Source: Paroedura picta
Lineage: Eukaryota > Chordata > Lepidosauria > Squamata > Gekkonidae
Direction of reading: 5' to 3'
Assembly (NCBI RefSeq): GCF_049243985.1
Contig: NC_135384.1
Coordinates: 14,752,501 to 14,816,500 of the forward strand
Length of the DNA: 64,000 nucleotides
Of the stretch, positions 1-10,462 are shown one piece after another. Position 1 is the first letter of the stretch. Each line of letters opens with the position of its first letter. The notes below the pieces were generated by a model. It was not told where the DNA came from and did not search any database. It saw only the letters and a list, made by a program, of their open reading frames with translations. Made by a program: the position numbers and the translations under genes.

Positions 1-285
1 AGAGGAGAGGACACGCAGTAATGGGTTTAAACTTCAAGTACAACGATATAGGCTAGATATCAGGAAAAAGTTTTCACAGTCAGAGTAGTTCAGCAGTGGA
101 ATAGGCTGCCTAAGGAGGTGGTGAGCTCCCCCTCACTGGAAGTCTTCAAGCAAAGGTTGGATACACACTTTTCTTGGATGCTTTAGGATGCTTTGGGCTG
201 ATCTTGTGTTGAGCAGGGGGTTGGACTAGATGGCCTGTATGGCCCCTTCCAACTCTATGATTCTATGATTCTATGATTCTATGAG
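1..285 (+). mobile_element. CR1 LINE 3' end
   Basis: CR1-type 3' end with GGTTGGACTAGATGGCCTGT and a terminal (GATTCTAT)n run at 248-282. 5'-truncated by the window edge. Absent at the matching place in units B and C. Confidence 0.8.
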
Positions 286-431
286 TGCCACACAACTGGC
301 AGTGTTCAAGCAGTGTCTGGACAGATATTCATTATGGATGCCTTAATCTCATCCTGCATTGAGCAGGGGTTTGAGCTATGTGGCCTGTATGGCCCCTTCT
401 AGATCTATGAATTTATGATTCAGTGATTCTA
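286..431 (+). mobile_element. CR1 LINE 3' tail, older copy
   Basis: Diverged CR1 tail (GTTCAAGCAGTGTCTGGACA, then GGCCTGTATGGCCCCTTCTA). Also found at 14141-14284 and 28698-28841, so it predates the tandem duplications. Confidence 0.7.
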
Positions 432-501
432 AATCTCCAGGCATTTTCCCCACCAGAGTTGGCTACTACATTCTGCAAGTGAAAATAGCATTATATTCCT
501 G

Positions 502-1403
502 TCACTTTTTTCTCTTTATTAATTGATCCCTGGTATTCAATTCAGGTTTTAGAATAATGATGTAGCATTTAGAACAAAAGATACAGCCCAGCAAGCCGGC
601 ACTGGAGGCCAAGATGGAAAAGATCTCCACAGCCACCATAGATTTCCCTTTGGTGCTCAGGTAGCTTGGAAGAAAGGACACCCAAACACTGCAAAAGACC
701 AACATGCTGAAGGTGAGGAACTTGGCTTCATTAAAAGTGTCAGGTAACTTCCTCGCAAAGAAAGCTACGGAGAAGCTGGCAGTGGCCAGGATACCCATAT
801 ATCCCAAGACACAGTAAAACATGGCCGCTGAGCCCTCATTACACTGCAGGATGATTTCCCCTGCAAATGAATGCATGTCCATATCAGGGAAGGGAGGGGA
901 AGTACTTAGCCAAAGAGTACAAATGCCTGCTTGAATAAAGGAGCAGAAGAGGACCACGGAAGTTGCCATTCTTTTCCCAAACCATCTCCTTATCCTGGAT
1001 CCTGGTTTGGTAGCCACAAAGGCTAAAACAACTGTGATGGTTTTGGCCAACACACTGGACAGGGCCACAGAGAAGACAATGCCAAAAGCAGTTTGTCGGA
1101 GAAGGCAGGTCACCTGGAAAGGTCTTCCAATGAAGAGCAAGGAGCAGAGGAAGCAGAGAAGAAGGGAGATGAGGAGAATGTAGGTGAGGCTCCGGTTGTT
1201 GGCTTTGACAATGGGAGTTTCCTGGTGCTTTATGAAAATCCCAAGCACCAAAGCTGTGATCAGAGAGAAAGAAATAGATAAGATAGCTAATGTGATGCCA
1301 GATATTTCTCTGTAAGAGAGGAAAATGTGGACCTTGGGGATGCATTGATTTTTCTTCATGTTGGCATACTCATCTTGTGGACATTTCATACAAGCATCCA
1401 TGT
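502..1403 (-). CDS. V2R-A exon 6: end of Cys-rich linker plus 7TM domain
   Basis: 299 codons after the acceptor, ending at a TGA (502-504). It opens with [13 protein letters not shown] and then has seven hydrophobic segments (roughly residues 34-56, 70-90, 103-123, 146-166, 190-212, 226-247, 256-280). V2R signatures seen: [13 protein letters not shown] in the first inner loop, CLLRQTAFG before TM3, [20 protein letters not shown] at TM5-TM6, YLSTKGK. The split Asp codon with exon 5 fixes the start at 1403. TM7 carries SKCY instead of PKCY. Confidence 0.95.
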
Positions 1404-4400
1404 CTGAAAAAGAAGTTGAAATATCTCAAAAATTTGATCAGTGACTAGATAATGGCATCAAATACATCATTACTATATCCAACAAACCATGAAGACTATC
1501 ATTCTGATCTCATTTCTGTCAAGAGATTACTTAATTGCTTTGGGACAGAAATTATCTCGGCATTCCATCCACCATAGAGAGCCAGTTTGGTGTAGTGATT
1601 TGGAGTGCGGACTTCTAATCTGGCATGCCGGGTTCGATTCTGTGCTCCCCCACATGCAACCAGCTGGGTGACCTTCTTCTTCTTCTTCTTCTTCTTCATA
1701 TAGCAAAATGTGAGTCCAATGGCAACTATAAGACCAACCACATCCTTTTCTGAGCATGCATATTTCTTCAGACAGAGTGAAATGGGAATTGCCAGTCCAT
1801 ACATATGAACAGAGGTTGCACAATAAATTAGTACACAGCATAACGGAGATGTTTAACAGTTTCATAGGTCATACAGGAATGACAAGCTAAGTTTATCAGG
1901 TGATTATTTGATTTCACAATGATGTAGATAAGACAAAACTTAAATCAGAAGGCCAAATTAATGAGTCTCTCATTCATTCTTATTAGGTGTATTAGGTATA
2001 TAAACCATACAACTTCATGGCAATCAGAATGGGCTCCTAGGTATATTTATCCTGTTTTCTGATTCTTCCTCAATGATTCAAATCTGAGACAAAAGTGTTC
2101 CACTCGAGTTTGAGGCTTACAGGCCTACCCACTACCTACTCGTTTCTATGGAGTGAAAAATTTTCTAATCTCCGGTACCCTTTCCATGGAGTGGAAATTG
2201 GGAGGTTCTATCATAGTCTTATCAACAGTACTATCTTTTTTGCATATTACACAAATCATTCATCTTTCAGGATTTTAGTTCTCATGTCCCAAGGTTATGC
2301 TTCCTACCCTCATCCTGAGAAATGGTTCTTTCTGGGCATGGAACGCAATCATAGCAGCAAAACTTCTCCCCTTCCTTCTTTTGCTTGCTATAGCCAGGTT
2401 GACAACGTTCATTGCAGACAGAAAGAGGCACCACCTGTCCATAAGACAAAAGGACTATTAGTAACACAGACATAGTCACTGGATCCTAATGTTATTCTTG
2501 CAATCCTTGCCCTGTTTCTACAGAAAGCTGGCACCACAACGTTCTTGTTGAACAGAGGAGGATCACAATGCTTATTTTCATGACAATTGACTTGCAGCGA
2601 GGGAGTGCGGGCGAATAATAGATGCTCACATATGTTTTGGCATTAAAAAGGCCACAGCTTTATTTAAACATAGCTCTTTTATGGTGTTGGCATGGCAGGA
2701 ATTTGGGAGCCACTTTGCAGTAGGCCGACTGCTCTAACCCCCAGACAGTGGCTTGCAATGTCCTATAGTTCCCAGCTGGGAACTTGGAACCCTTAAGCCG
2801 CTGTCATGCCTAACCAAGGAAAGTGAACACTTGGGACACTGGAGGAGGTGCAAAACTCTCCCCGATCGATCCCAGGCCACCCAGCCCTATGAATCCTGTG
2901 CCTCCCCTAGCTAAGTTAGGCACCTGCTCATAGGTCTGCTACCTCTTTAAAGAGTCCTCCTGTTGGGGAGTTCACCATGCAAGGCCTCCTCCCCAGCCAG
3001 CCGGCTACACCTCTTGCCAATTCACAAGCTGTGATAGTAACATCCTGAAATCCCAGCTCAAATTGTGTTGTGACCTAAACCCACCAACAAACCCAGGCAA
3101 AAGCTTAACTCAGCTACCGAAGGCTGGTGGGGATCTTCTCCAATTCACCCTGGTAATTCACCCTCCAATTCACCCTAGGCTGCGTGTGCCTAATGATGCC
3201 TCTCTCTTACCCATGTGTATCTCCTAGCCTGCCCCTCCCACTGCATCAATGGTGGTCCCGGGCCAAGAAAATTGTACCATAGTCTAGATACAGTACCTCT
3301 CAATAGTGTCCTTAAGTTTTAGTTGGACGTTAAAGATGAATCTGTGCCAACCCCTGTATTTTTTTCATTAAGAAATAAATTAAAACAAAATAAAAAGGGC
3401 TTGATTGAAATAATTTTTGAAAAATATAGCACACTTCAAATGCAGGATGGATTTTGGTTGAAGGTATCAGGGCTGAGCCCGACTTCTTTGGGACTAGAAT
3501 GATGGTCCACAGTGGAACTATATGAGAATACCACAATTGTTCTGTGACTGGAATAGCAGGTTGCAGAGTAGAATAATAGTCTCTGGGAGCTGGGATTTCG
3601 TTATTCAAAGTGGAAGGACAACACCTTGGAGTATGACTGGAACAGAATGACTGTTCTGGTGTAAGTGAAGTAGATGAAGTATTTTGTGACTGGCATGATG
3701 ACCCCCCCATTGTAGAATGATGGTAGCTGAAAGTTATATAAGTATTTGGGGATTGTAGTTGACATCCCACACAGTAGAAGGAGAAAACTCAGAGGAGCAG
3801 AAGTGTTCTGGGACTGGAATGCCATCTACCAGAACAGAATGTCATCCCCTAAAAGTAGCAGATGTGTTCTGGAACTGGAATGATGGATCCCCATGTGGAA
3901 TGACAACCTTTATAATTGAAATCAGTGTATGATACCCAATTGCAGAACAATGATTTCCATCAAACCGGGTTTCATTCAAGTCTTGGACTTTCCATTGGAG
4001 TCCAAGAACATATCTGATCTTCTGGAGTTTGTCATTCCACTGCATCTTTCATACTGGATCTTTCATACTGGATCTTTCATACGAGTCCCAGAGAACCCGT
4101 ACTATTTACCAGGGTCATCATTCCACTCTGGTTCCAATACTCCCAATCATTGAATACTTCTGCCCCTGGCCAGGCAGCTTAAGGTGGTTTTGACCCGCAG
4201 CTCACAGCGAAATCAAGTGGGGTGGGTGAGGGTGGGCAGCTCGTTATCAGGGCCGAGACAGAGCTCCTTAGCAGTCAGTCAGCAGCCAGCCAAGCAGGCC
4301 AAGAGGCCCTCATTAGTAAGCCATCTACCACGATCCTTTGCCCAGGGCCCTCTCCCCTTCCTGGCTTCTGGCACTGAGGCATTGGAGAGCAAAGCAGCTA

Positions 4401-7400
4401 GAGTCCAGGGCTGGAGGGCGGGAGGCGCAGAAGCAGGGCCAATCAGGACAAAGCTGGCTGCACCCTGATTGGCCCTATTCCAACTTGGACAGCCGGACAC
4501 GTCCCACCCTCTAGGCTGTTTCAGAAATATATAGAGGAACAACAATGGATAAGGATTGCTAAGGTAACATCCTCATGCAAAGTAATATTCTTTTTTCAGT
4601 CCCCATATTTTATGCAATGTGAGACTGTCCTGGAGGGATCCACGATGGCATCTGCCAGCGGTAGCTTTCTTTGGAGTTCCATAGTTTATCTTTTTTTGAT
4701 AAGCTGTTTTCAACTTACTGAATGAGACAGATATGCTTTACACCTATCTACTTGGTACCCTTTTTTCTGGCAATCATAACTGTAGGTTTTTTTAAGAGAC
4801 AGCAAATTTGAATGAAGCCATACCGGAGTCTGTACTCCTTTGAACACTATGACATCACTGCAGTTCTTTTGCTTCTGATACAATCCTTATTTGTTCTAAT
4901 ATCATTAGATGGAAAAGATAAGAACGCTCTTTCTAAAGTTCAAATTTTTTTTTGATTCAGTCTCCAAAAAGAGAAAATATGCCTGACAGTCTGCTCCTAT
5001 TGGAGTCTTTTTTTTTTCTCTTGTGTGCTTCTAAAATGGAAGCAATAACATATTTGAATGAGATTCTAAGAAGTTGAAACAAATGTATTTACTTGCTCTC
5101 ACACAAAATTACATGGGCCATTTTTAATACCTTTAACACCAATTCAAGTCATAAATCGTAACTTCAAAAAGATTCCATTCTCAAACAGAAAGTTAATGAC
5201 ACCCAGGGAAAATTAGAACAAAGTTTGATTGAAAGACACAAACAGCAGGAACAGCAAGCACCTCAGGAAAAGCCAAAGACCTTCCTGCCACAGAAAAATT
5301 GCTTGTGGTGCAGAGTGTTAAGGCAGCAGTCATGCTGTCTGAAGCTGTCTGCCCATGAGGCTGGGAGTTCAATCCCAGTAGCCAGCTCAAGGTTGACTCA
5401 GCCTTCCATCCTTCCGAGGTCGGTAAAATGAGTACCCAGCTTGCTGGGGGGGGGGGGTAAACGGTAATGACTTGGGAAGGCACTGGCAAACCACCCCGTA
5501 TTCAATCTGCCATGAAAACGCTAGAGGATGACACCCCAAGGGTCAGACATGATGCGGTGCTTGCACAGGGGATACCTTTACCTTTACCTTTAGAGGGCCA
5601 GCTTGATCTAACAACTTGGGATTGACTAGGCAAGCCATGATGCGGTGCTTGCACAGGGGATACCTTTACCTTTACCTTTAGAGGGCCAGCTTGATCTAAC
5701 AACTTGGGATTGACTAGGCAAGCCAGGGCAGGGAATAACTGACATAAAAGTACACAAAAATTCATTGTTTATCTGAAATCAAAGGCAGACAGAGCTCTAA
5801 TATTTAAGATGGATAAGTTTTACTCCTCTTCATACACTCAAGAATCTGCCTCTGTGTCTCACCTGGTTAAATGTTCCATGCCACACAATGTGATCATCAT
5901 GCAGGGTCAGCTCTTTCCCTAGGGGCGCCTGAGGATCCAGCCTTCCCACTTTCACTCTTGTAAAAGAGCCATTGGGGAATGTAACCAAGTTTGTAACGAC
6001 AAAACCAGTATTTAGTTCTCCATTTTCATCAAAACACACAGTGTCTCCAGCGCTATTGTTGAACTTGATGCTCCTTAGAAAATGATGGAGCTAGCAGAGA
6101 AAGAAATGTTCACAAAGAGGTAAAACTGGCCTTCTTCATGCCTAGGACTTTTTTGGCCTTCGCTGCAGCTTGGTGGAATGCTCTTCCAAGTGACATCAGG
6201 GCCTGTAAAGGACCCAAGTGCCTGAAGACAGAACTATTCCACCAGGATTGTGGTTGAGGCCAGGAAGTAACATCAAAGAGACAATCACCTGCCCACATAA
6301 GAACCTATCCAATTCATCTAGATCAATCCGACATGCACTCCTCTGTTGAGTAATTTCTCATTTAAATAGGATAAGTGGTTTTAAAAATAATTGTAGAACA
6401 TTGTTTAACCTAAAACTGATGAATGTGTGTGCATGTGTGTGTGTGTGCATGCGTGTGTATGTGTGTGTACATTTTTTTAGCTGATTGATGTTACCTGCCC
6501 TGCACCCAACATGGAATTGGGGTCTATAAAATAGATATTTTCTATTAAGCTTTTCAAATATGGCCAAGTATGAATAGATGATTCTGGCTGATACATGTTA
6601 ACTGAATCAGTGAAAAGTTTAAATGACTACAACCTGAATGGAATTGTGAGAAAGCCAAGAACATTGAATACCATTTTTATCTGCATTCAAAAAATGATTG
6701 TCAATCCATAGAATACAATGGTAATACACTGATAAGGAATCTGAAGATTTGACCTCTTCTAAATCGGATTTCAGTCCTCTGCACATAATCTGGCTCCCAA
6801 TTTGGATGTATAACTAGTTTGAGAGCCAGTTTGGTGTAGTGGTTAGGAGTGCGGACTTCTAATCTGGCATGCCAGGTTTGATTCTGCGCTCCCCCACATG
6901 CAACCAGCTGGGTGACCTTGGGCTCGCCACGGCACTGATAAACTGTTCTGACCGAGCAGGAATATCAGGGCTATCTCAGCCTCACCCACCCCACAGGGTG
7001 TCTGTTGTGGGGAGAGGAATGGGAAGGCGATTGTAAACCGCTTTGGGCCTCCTTCAGGTAGGAAAAAGCAGCATAAAAGAACCAACACTTCTTCTTCTTC
7101 TAAGTCATCCAACTCTGTATTTCATTGGTCTCTTTATCAATTTTAATGGCTGCTCCAAGTATGATCCTGCATGTAGGTCGGTCACTTGGTCGGTCAGAAC
7201 AGTTTTATCAGTGCTGTGGGGAGCCCAAGGTCGCCCAGCTGGTTGCATATGGGGGAGCACAGAATCGAACCTGGCATGCCAGATTAGAAGTCCGCACTCC
7301 TAACCACTATACCAAAATGGCTCCTAAGTCTGAGGCTTTACAAACCACAAAATTGGCAGCCAAATTTTTCTAGTCCTCCAAGCAGCCCTCTCTAGATGTG

Positions 7401-9743
7401 GGAGCTTAGATATAATAGCAAACCAAACCTGAGGAGATGCCATGTAGATTTTAGCATTAGCGTTGACCAAAGACCTTGTGTTGCACTCCCGGCAGTAATG
7501 TGAGAGCTCCATCATGGCCCTCGGCTTTCCTGGGAGCTCATTCCACCAGGACGGGGCCAGGACCAAAAAGGATATTTTCCTCTTTAGTGGCCAGCTCTGG
7601 CTTTCCACTGAAAAGAGACGTTCTTGGCTAAACATCTGCAATCTTTAGAAAGAAGCTAAAGACACACTGATCATCCCACTCTCTCTGAGCAAAGCTGTTC
7701 CTCATGGGTTGTTTTTCATTCATTTATTCTACACAATGCGGAAAAGGTTTCTGTGTTTTAATCGTTTCAGGGATTTCATTGTAGTGCTGAATGTTTATTC
7801 AGCTTTGAACAAGTTGCTTGCTCTGAGTGATTTTTCTGGTTCACTTTTCCCATATGCATATTGAAGTTTTAACCTTTTTTCTTGCTCTTGATTTTTTTTT
7901 GTAGGCTTTGTTTTTATGCTACGGTGTTTTGATAAGTTATGTATTTGGAAAATCGTTTTAAATGGACCTATAAATACTTGAAATATTAAATGAAATAAAT
8001 AACGAAGGAGTCAAGACTGCTGTAGAAGTGGCAAATGTCCATCAAATGTAACATTTGTGAAGCAATTACCTGCCATGGTTGCACATCATAGAACTGTAGA
8101 ATCCTGCCTTCTTCCATTCCTTTGAGTCTAGAGATCGATTCATAGGTGGCATGCAAAGCATGTGCCACAGCATAGACAGCATTGTAGACATTATAACTGT
8201 GGCCAGTCATCTGCATTTCAAACAACACAACTGGAAGAGAATCCAGCTTCTCCTCTCCACTGCACATTTCCTTGCTGCCTCCTTGAACACTGGATGTTTT
8301 CATTAAGCAATTGAATGCCTGCTCCCAGAAGTTCTGGATAAAACTGTCTCCTTTTGCCCAGGAAGGGCTTATGGACATCAGGAATCTGTTGAACCCCGGT
8401 GGCTGATTGGAGTGAACTGCAAAGGATAGTGCACCATGGAACATTTCTATATCCCAATCTCTTTGTATAGACAGTAGTTCAAATTCCCAGTGGCAGGTAA
8501 GAATCCACACCTTATGCACAGGAGGAAATGAAAGGAAGGATCCAACCATCAACAATATTCTCAAACTTACCATGGATGAGCCTTCTCCATATACAAAGCA
8601 TACATTGGCTTTGGTTTCAAAGTGAGCAGTAAAAAATTCTGCCTTTTTGGAGAAATCATTTAGTTCATTTGCAATAAATGTGTCTGCTGGTAATCTGGCA
8701 GTAAAGTCAACACAGATGTCATTCCCAGAGAGCATTGGCACCAAGATCTCCAGGAACTTATCCCCACTGTCATCTTCCTGAGCAAACAGTGCAATCCATG
8801 TCCATCGAAAGTGGTGAAATAGTCGGATAACTCCCAAATACTGGGTGGCTTCATTGGGCACCATCTGATATATGGAGGAAAGCAGCAATTTGTTCTCTTG
8901 CACCGTGGAAAATGATCCATAAGTGAGCTAGAGGAAAAATATATATATACTTTATGTTTAGAGAATGAATCAAAACTTTAAATGTATGCTGAAGCAGTGA
9001 ATGGATGGCCTACCTGTGGTATTTTATAAATGTTTCCTATGCTGGCAATATGGGCAGATACATGTGAATTCACCCCTCCAATGACTGCAATGAGAGTGTT
9101 CAATGTCACACACTTGAAATTTGGGAAAAACCTGTGTTGAGACGAAAGCAAACTCAAGGTAGCTTTGGAGGTCATCCTTGCATTGTAGTAGCTATTGAGG
9201 ATATGAAACCCCAAGGTGATGTTTGGTAAGATGTTGGGGTCCCCATTGATCTCTTTGACAGCAAAAGCCAAGGCCAAGTTGTGCTGGTAATTTTTTGGCA
9301 CTGATCTGCAAAGAGAGTTGTAGATAAGCTTGAAACACTTATTGACCTTTATTTTATTTTATATTTATATACCGCCACTCTCAAATATCTTGTGGCGGTT
9401 TGTAGAGATACATAAGATCAGTGCTGCTCTACTGAAATCCAATCCTACACATGGATATTTAGCTGAATAAAGAAAATATACAAAACATATGAAATGAGAC
9501 TTACATAGGTTCAGAAATGAACAAATTGGCAGGCTGTGCATTAAATGAAGGAATGCTGGGTATGTATAAGATTTGAGAAGGAATCTCCCCCACAATCAGG
9601 TCACCTGGCAGGTAAAATGCATGAGGAATAGGAAGAGGGTCAACAGCCGTGGTGCACTGAATGGGATGTTTCATGCACACAGCATGGGACAGCCATAAAA
9701 GCAACGGCATCTTCCTTGTGACCTGCTTTTCCTCCTTTGTCAT
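502..9743 (-). CDS. V2R-A: vomeronasal type-2 receptor, complete six-exon gene
   Basis: Family C GPCR expected in the plasma membrane of vomeronasal sensory neurons, detecting chemosignals. Exons by descending coordinate: 9743-9505, 9305-9014, 8927-8070, 6090-5863, 2434-2308, 1403-502; all junctions follow GT/AG and every exon is open, giving about 881 aa. Order of parts: signal peptide, Venus-flytrap domain (exons 1-4; sequon NIT in exon 2, motif [19 protein letters not shown] in exon 3), cysteine-rich linker (exon 5 and start of 6), seven TM helices (exon 6). The start at 9743 (MTKEEKQV) is chosen because it is in frame just upstream of the hydrophobic run; [12 protein letters not shown] at 9710 is the alternative. 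Oddity: the family C TM7 motif PKxY reads SKCY here. Closest relatives are the B and C copies in this window. Family assignment is firm; ligand and expression are unknown. Confidence 0.9.
1577..1698 (+). mobile_element. tRNA-headed SINE, internally deleted, V2R-A intron 5
   Basis: Head GAGAGCCAGTTTGGTGTAGT (A box) and GGGTTCGATTCTG (B box), then a jump from GGTGACC straight to the (TTC)n tail. Same insertion as 15430-15712 in B; missing from C. Confidence 0.82.
2308..2434 (-). CDS. V2R-A exon 5: cysteine-rich domain
   Basis: 127 nt encoding [16 protein letters not shown] and [15 protein letters not shown], the NCD3G cysteine-rich linker. It starts after an AG at 2436-2435 and ends before GT at 2307-2306, leaving one G that completes an Asp codon with exon 6. 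Confidence 0.93.
2590..3290 (-). mobile_element. Unclassified dispersed element, V2R-A intron 4
   Basis: Starts GACTTGCAG and carries GGCCACAGCTTTATTTAA (AATAAA on the minus strand). The same terminus occurs at 13432-13767, which shows it is mobile; possibly LTR-related. Paralogs at about 16661-17420 and 31151-31935. Confidence 0.4.
3484..3900. repeat. Degenerate ~60-bp minisatellite, V2R-A intron 4
   Basis: The motif GGGACTGGAATGATG and its variants recur at about 3492, 3546, 3635, 3688, 3751, 3812 and 3873, mostly 53-63 bp apart. Copies at 17600-18000 (B) and 32105-32520 (C). Confidence 0.65.
4161..4868. other. A-specific segment of intron 4
   Basis: About 700 bp with a GC-rich middle (4190-4510) that replaces the CR1/SINE block found in B and C. 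Not recognised; no gene supported. Confidence 0.5.
5302..5592 (+). mobile_element. Sauria-type SINE, V2R-A intron 4
   Basis: tRNA-like head (GCTTGTGGTGCAGAGTGTTA, GAGTTCAATCCCAG), body with AGGTCGGTAAAATGAGTACC, and a Bov-B-like end GGGATACCTTTACC with (ACCTTT)n. Its tail is involved in an 88-bp tandem duplication. Confidence 0.88.
5548..5723. repeat. Perfect 88-bp tandem duplication, V2R-A intron 4
   Basis: 5548-5635 and 5636-5723 are identical, covering the Sauria SINE tail and its flank. Identity suggests a recent event. Confidence 0.92.
5863..6090 (-). CDS. V2R-A exon 4: end of Venus-flytrap domain
   Basis: 228 nt, 76 codons, phase 0 at both ends, the standard V2R exon 4 length. It runs from [17 protein letters not shown] to IVWHGTFNQ with sequons NNS and NGS. 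Acceptor CTAG and donor CAG/GTGAG are both good. Confidence 0.93.
6125..6340 (+). mobile_element. L2-like LINE fragment near V2R-A exon 4
   Basis: GCAGCTTGGTGGAATGCTCT and CTGAAGACAGAACTATTCCA resemble the L2 C-terminal coding end. Paralogs at 19458-19680 and 33970-34200. Confidence 0.5.
6821..7100 (+). mobile_element. tRNA-headed SINE, full length, V2R-A intron 3
   Basis: A and B boxes, body with CACAGGGTGTCTGTTGTGGG, tail (CTT)n. The B and C introns read straight through this place (ACTAGTTTAAGTCATCC), so it is specific to A. Confidence 0.88.
7186..7325 (-). mobile_element. tRNA-headed SINE, head half, V2R-A intron 3
   Basis: Opposite orientation to 6821-7100 and only 85 bp away; it contains the tRNA-like head and lacks the 3' half. 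Not found in B or C. Confidence 0.82.
7330..7690 (-). mobile_element. L2-like LINE fragment, V2R-A intron 3
   Basis: Contains GAGCTCATTCCACCAGGACG and GGCCAGCTCTGGCTTTCCAC. Longer versions with the tail are in B (20535-21030) and C (35050-35545). Confidence 0.55.
8070..8927 (-). CDS. V2R-A exon 3: main Venus-flytrap exon
   Basis: 858 nt, 286 codons, starting [13 protein letters not shown] after CTCTAG and ending VQPWQ before GTAATT. It holds [40 protein letters not shown] and the V2R hallmark around [15 protein letters not shown]. The open frame reads on past the donor into the intron; that extension is not coding. Confidence 0.95.
9014..9305 (-). CDS. V2R-A exon 2: N-terminal lobe of Venus-flytrap
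   Basis: 292 nt, the standard V2R exon 2 length. Codons include [20 protein letters not shown] and [15 protein letters not shown] (sequon NIT) and end KIPQ before GTAGGC. The acceptor TTTGCAG sits just before 9305. Confidence 0.93.
9345..9412 (-). mobile_element. L2 LINE tail stub, V2R-A intron 1
   Basis: Only the terminal TATTTATATACCGCCACTCT part remains; about 1.2 kb present in B and C is deleted right after it. Confidence 0.62.
9505..9743 (-). CDS. V2R-A exon 1: signal peptide and mature N-terminus
   Basis: It contains a short hydrophobic leader ([12 protein letters not shown]), then [20 protein letters not shown] and [12 protein letters not shown], the usual V2R opening. The donor is CCTAT/GTAAGT. 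Compared with copy C and gene D, a 10-bp segment carrying the orthologous ATG is missing, so initiation must use an ATG farther upstream (9743) or the downstream Met at 9710. Confidence 0.85.
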
Positions 9744-9781
9744 CAGTATAAGTTTCATTCTGATTTTTTTCCTGAATCAAA

Positions 9782-10100
9782 ATAAAGTTCAGTTAGTGGT
9801 AGCTTGTCTCTGTCCCTTTAACTTCATTACTTTTTGCCATGTGATTGCAATGCTTTCTCCTGTTCTCCTGAACAAGCTGTTCCTTTGTCCCAACTCCCTC
9901 TAAACCAGCTATATCCCAGAACAATGGCTGAAACTGATTTACTTTTTAAAAAGTCAATTGTAAAGCAGATCTTTAGTGGTCTAAGCAGTGGAAGAGTGAT
10001 GAAAACCAAAATGTTGCAATATGTTTCTCCTCAATTTTGCCAAATTTCAAAATATTACAGTAGGGTGGTAAAGTCCTTTCTTTCCAAAATGAAGCAGAAG
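9782..10100 (-). promoter_or_regulatory. Conserved V2R 5' flank, copy A (candidate promoter)
   Basis: Block just upstream of exon 1 that is recognisable in all four exon 1-bearing genes here, including the diverged D gene, with shared runs such as GTTCCTTTGTC and GTGATGAAAACCAAAA. Conservation across old paralogs suggests proximal regulation; no specific factor site or clear TATA box was identified. Confidence 0.35.
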
Positions 10101-10305
10101 TGAGAGGCAAAGGAGGAAAAATATCAGATGCCAAATCCTGCTAGTGTCTTCACTCAGACTCACCTAGGTCCTTCCAAATTGTTCCTTCCTGGGCACATGG
10201 CTTTTGTTAATCTGGGTCCCATGACTCTCTACATAACCTTTATGTGTAGTCAAAAATGAACCTTCCAAATTTCCCCCAGGAAGAACTCTGGATGGATAGA
10301 AAACT

Positions 10306-10435
10306 CCCTTCAATGCCAGTCTTCAAGCACAGATCCATATCCTGGAGGCTTTAGACTGATCCTGCATTGAGCTGTGGGTTGGACTTGATGGTTTATATTC
10401 TCCCTCCCTACTATAGGATTCTTTGATTTTACGTT
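10306..10435 (+). mobile_element. CR1 LINE 3' tail in V2R-A spacer
   Basis: CR1 tail pattern (CCTGCATTGAGCTGTGGGTT, GGACTTGATGG). Paralog at 24834-24962; deleted in unit C. Confidence 0.6.
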
Positions 10436-10462
10436 ATATTCCGTTACTGCATTTTGAAGGGA

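Noticed and set aside
1093-1281. Plus-strand open frame opposite exon 6, kept in A, B and C (also 14946-15134 and 29503-29691) and longer in D
   Set aside because: It lies antisense to the constrained 7TM coding sequence, so its conservation is a by-product. No independent coding signal.
7986-8069. Open frame continuing past the end of V2R-A exon 3
   Set aside because: A strong donor GTAATT follows VPQW-type codons at 8070, and exon 4 joins in phase 0; the extension is intron read-through. The same holds for B, C and D.
502-9743. Calcium-sensing, taste (T1R) or metabotropic glutamate receptor as the identity
   Set aside because: The 127-nt exon 5, 228-nt exon 4, the [13 protein letters not shown] and [15 protein letters not shown] motifs and the tandem clustering are V2R-typical.
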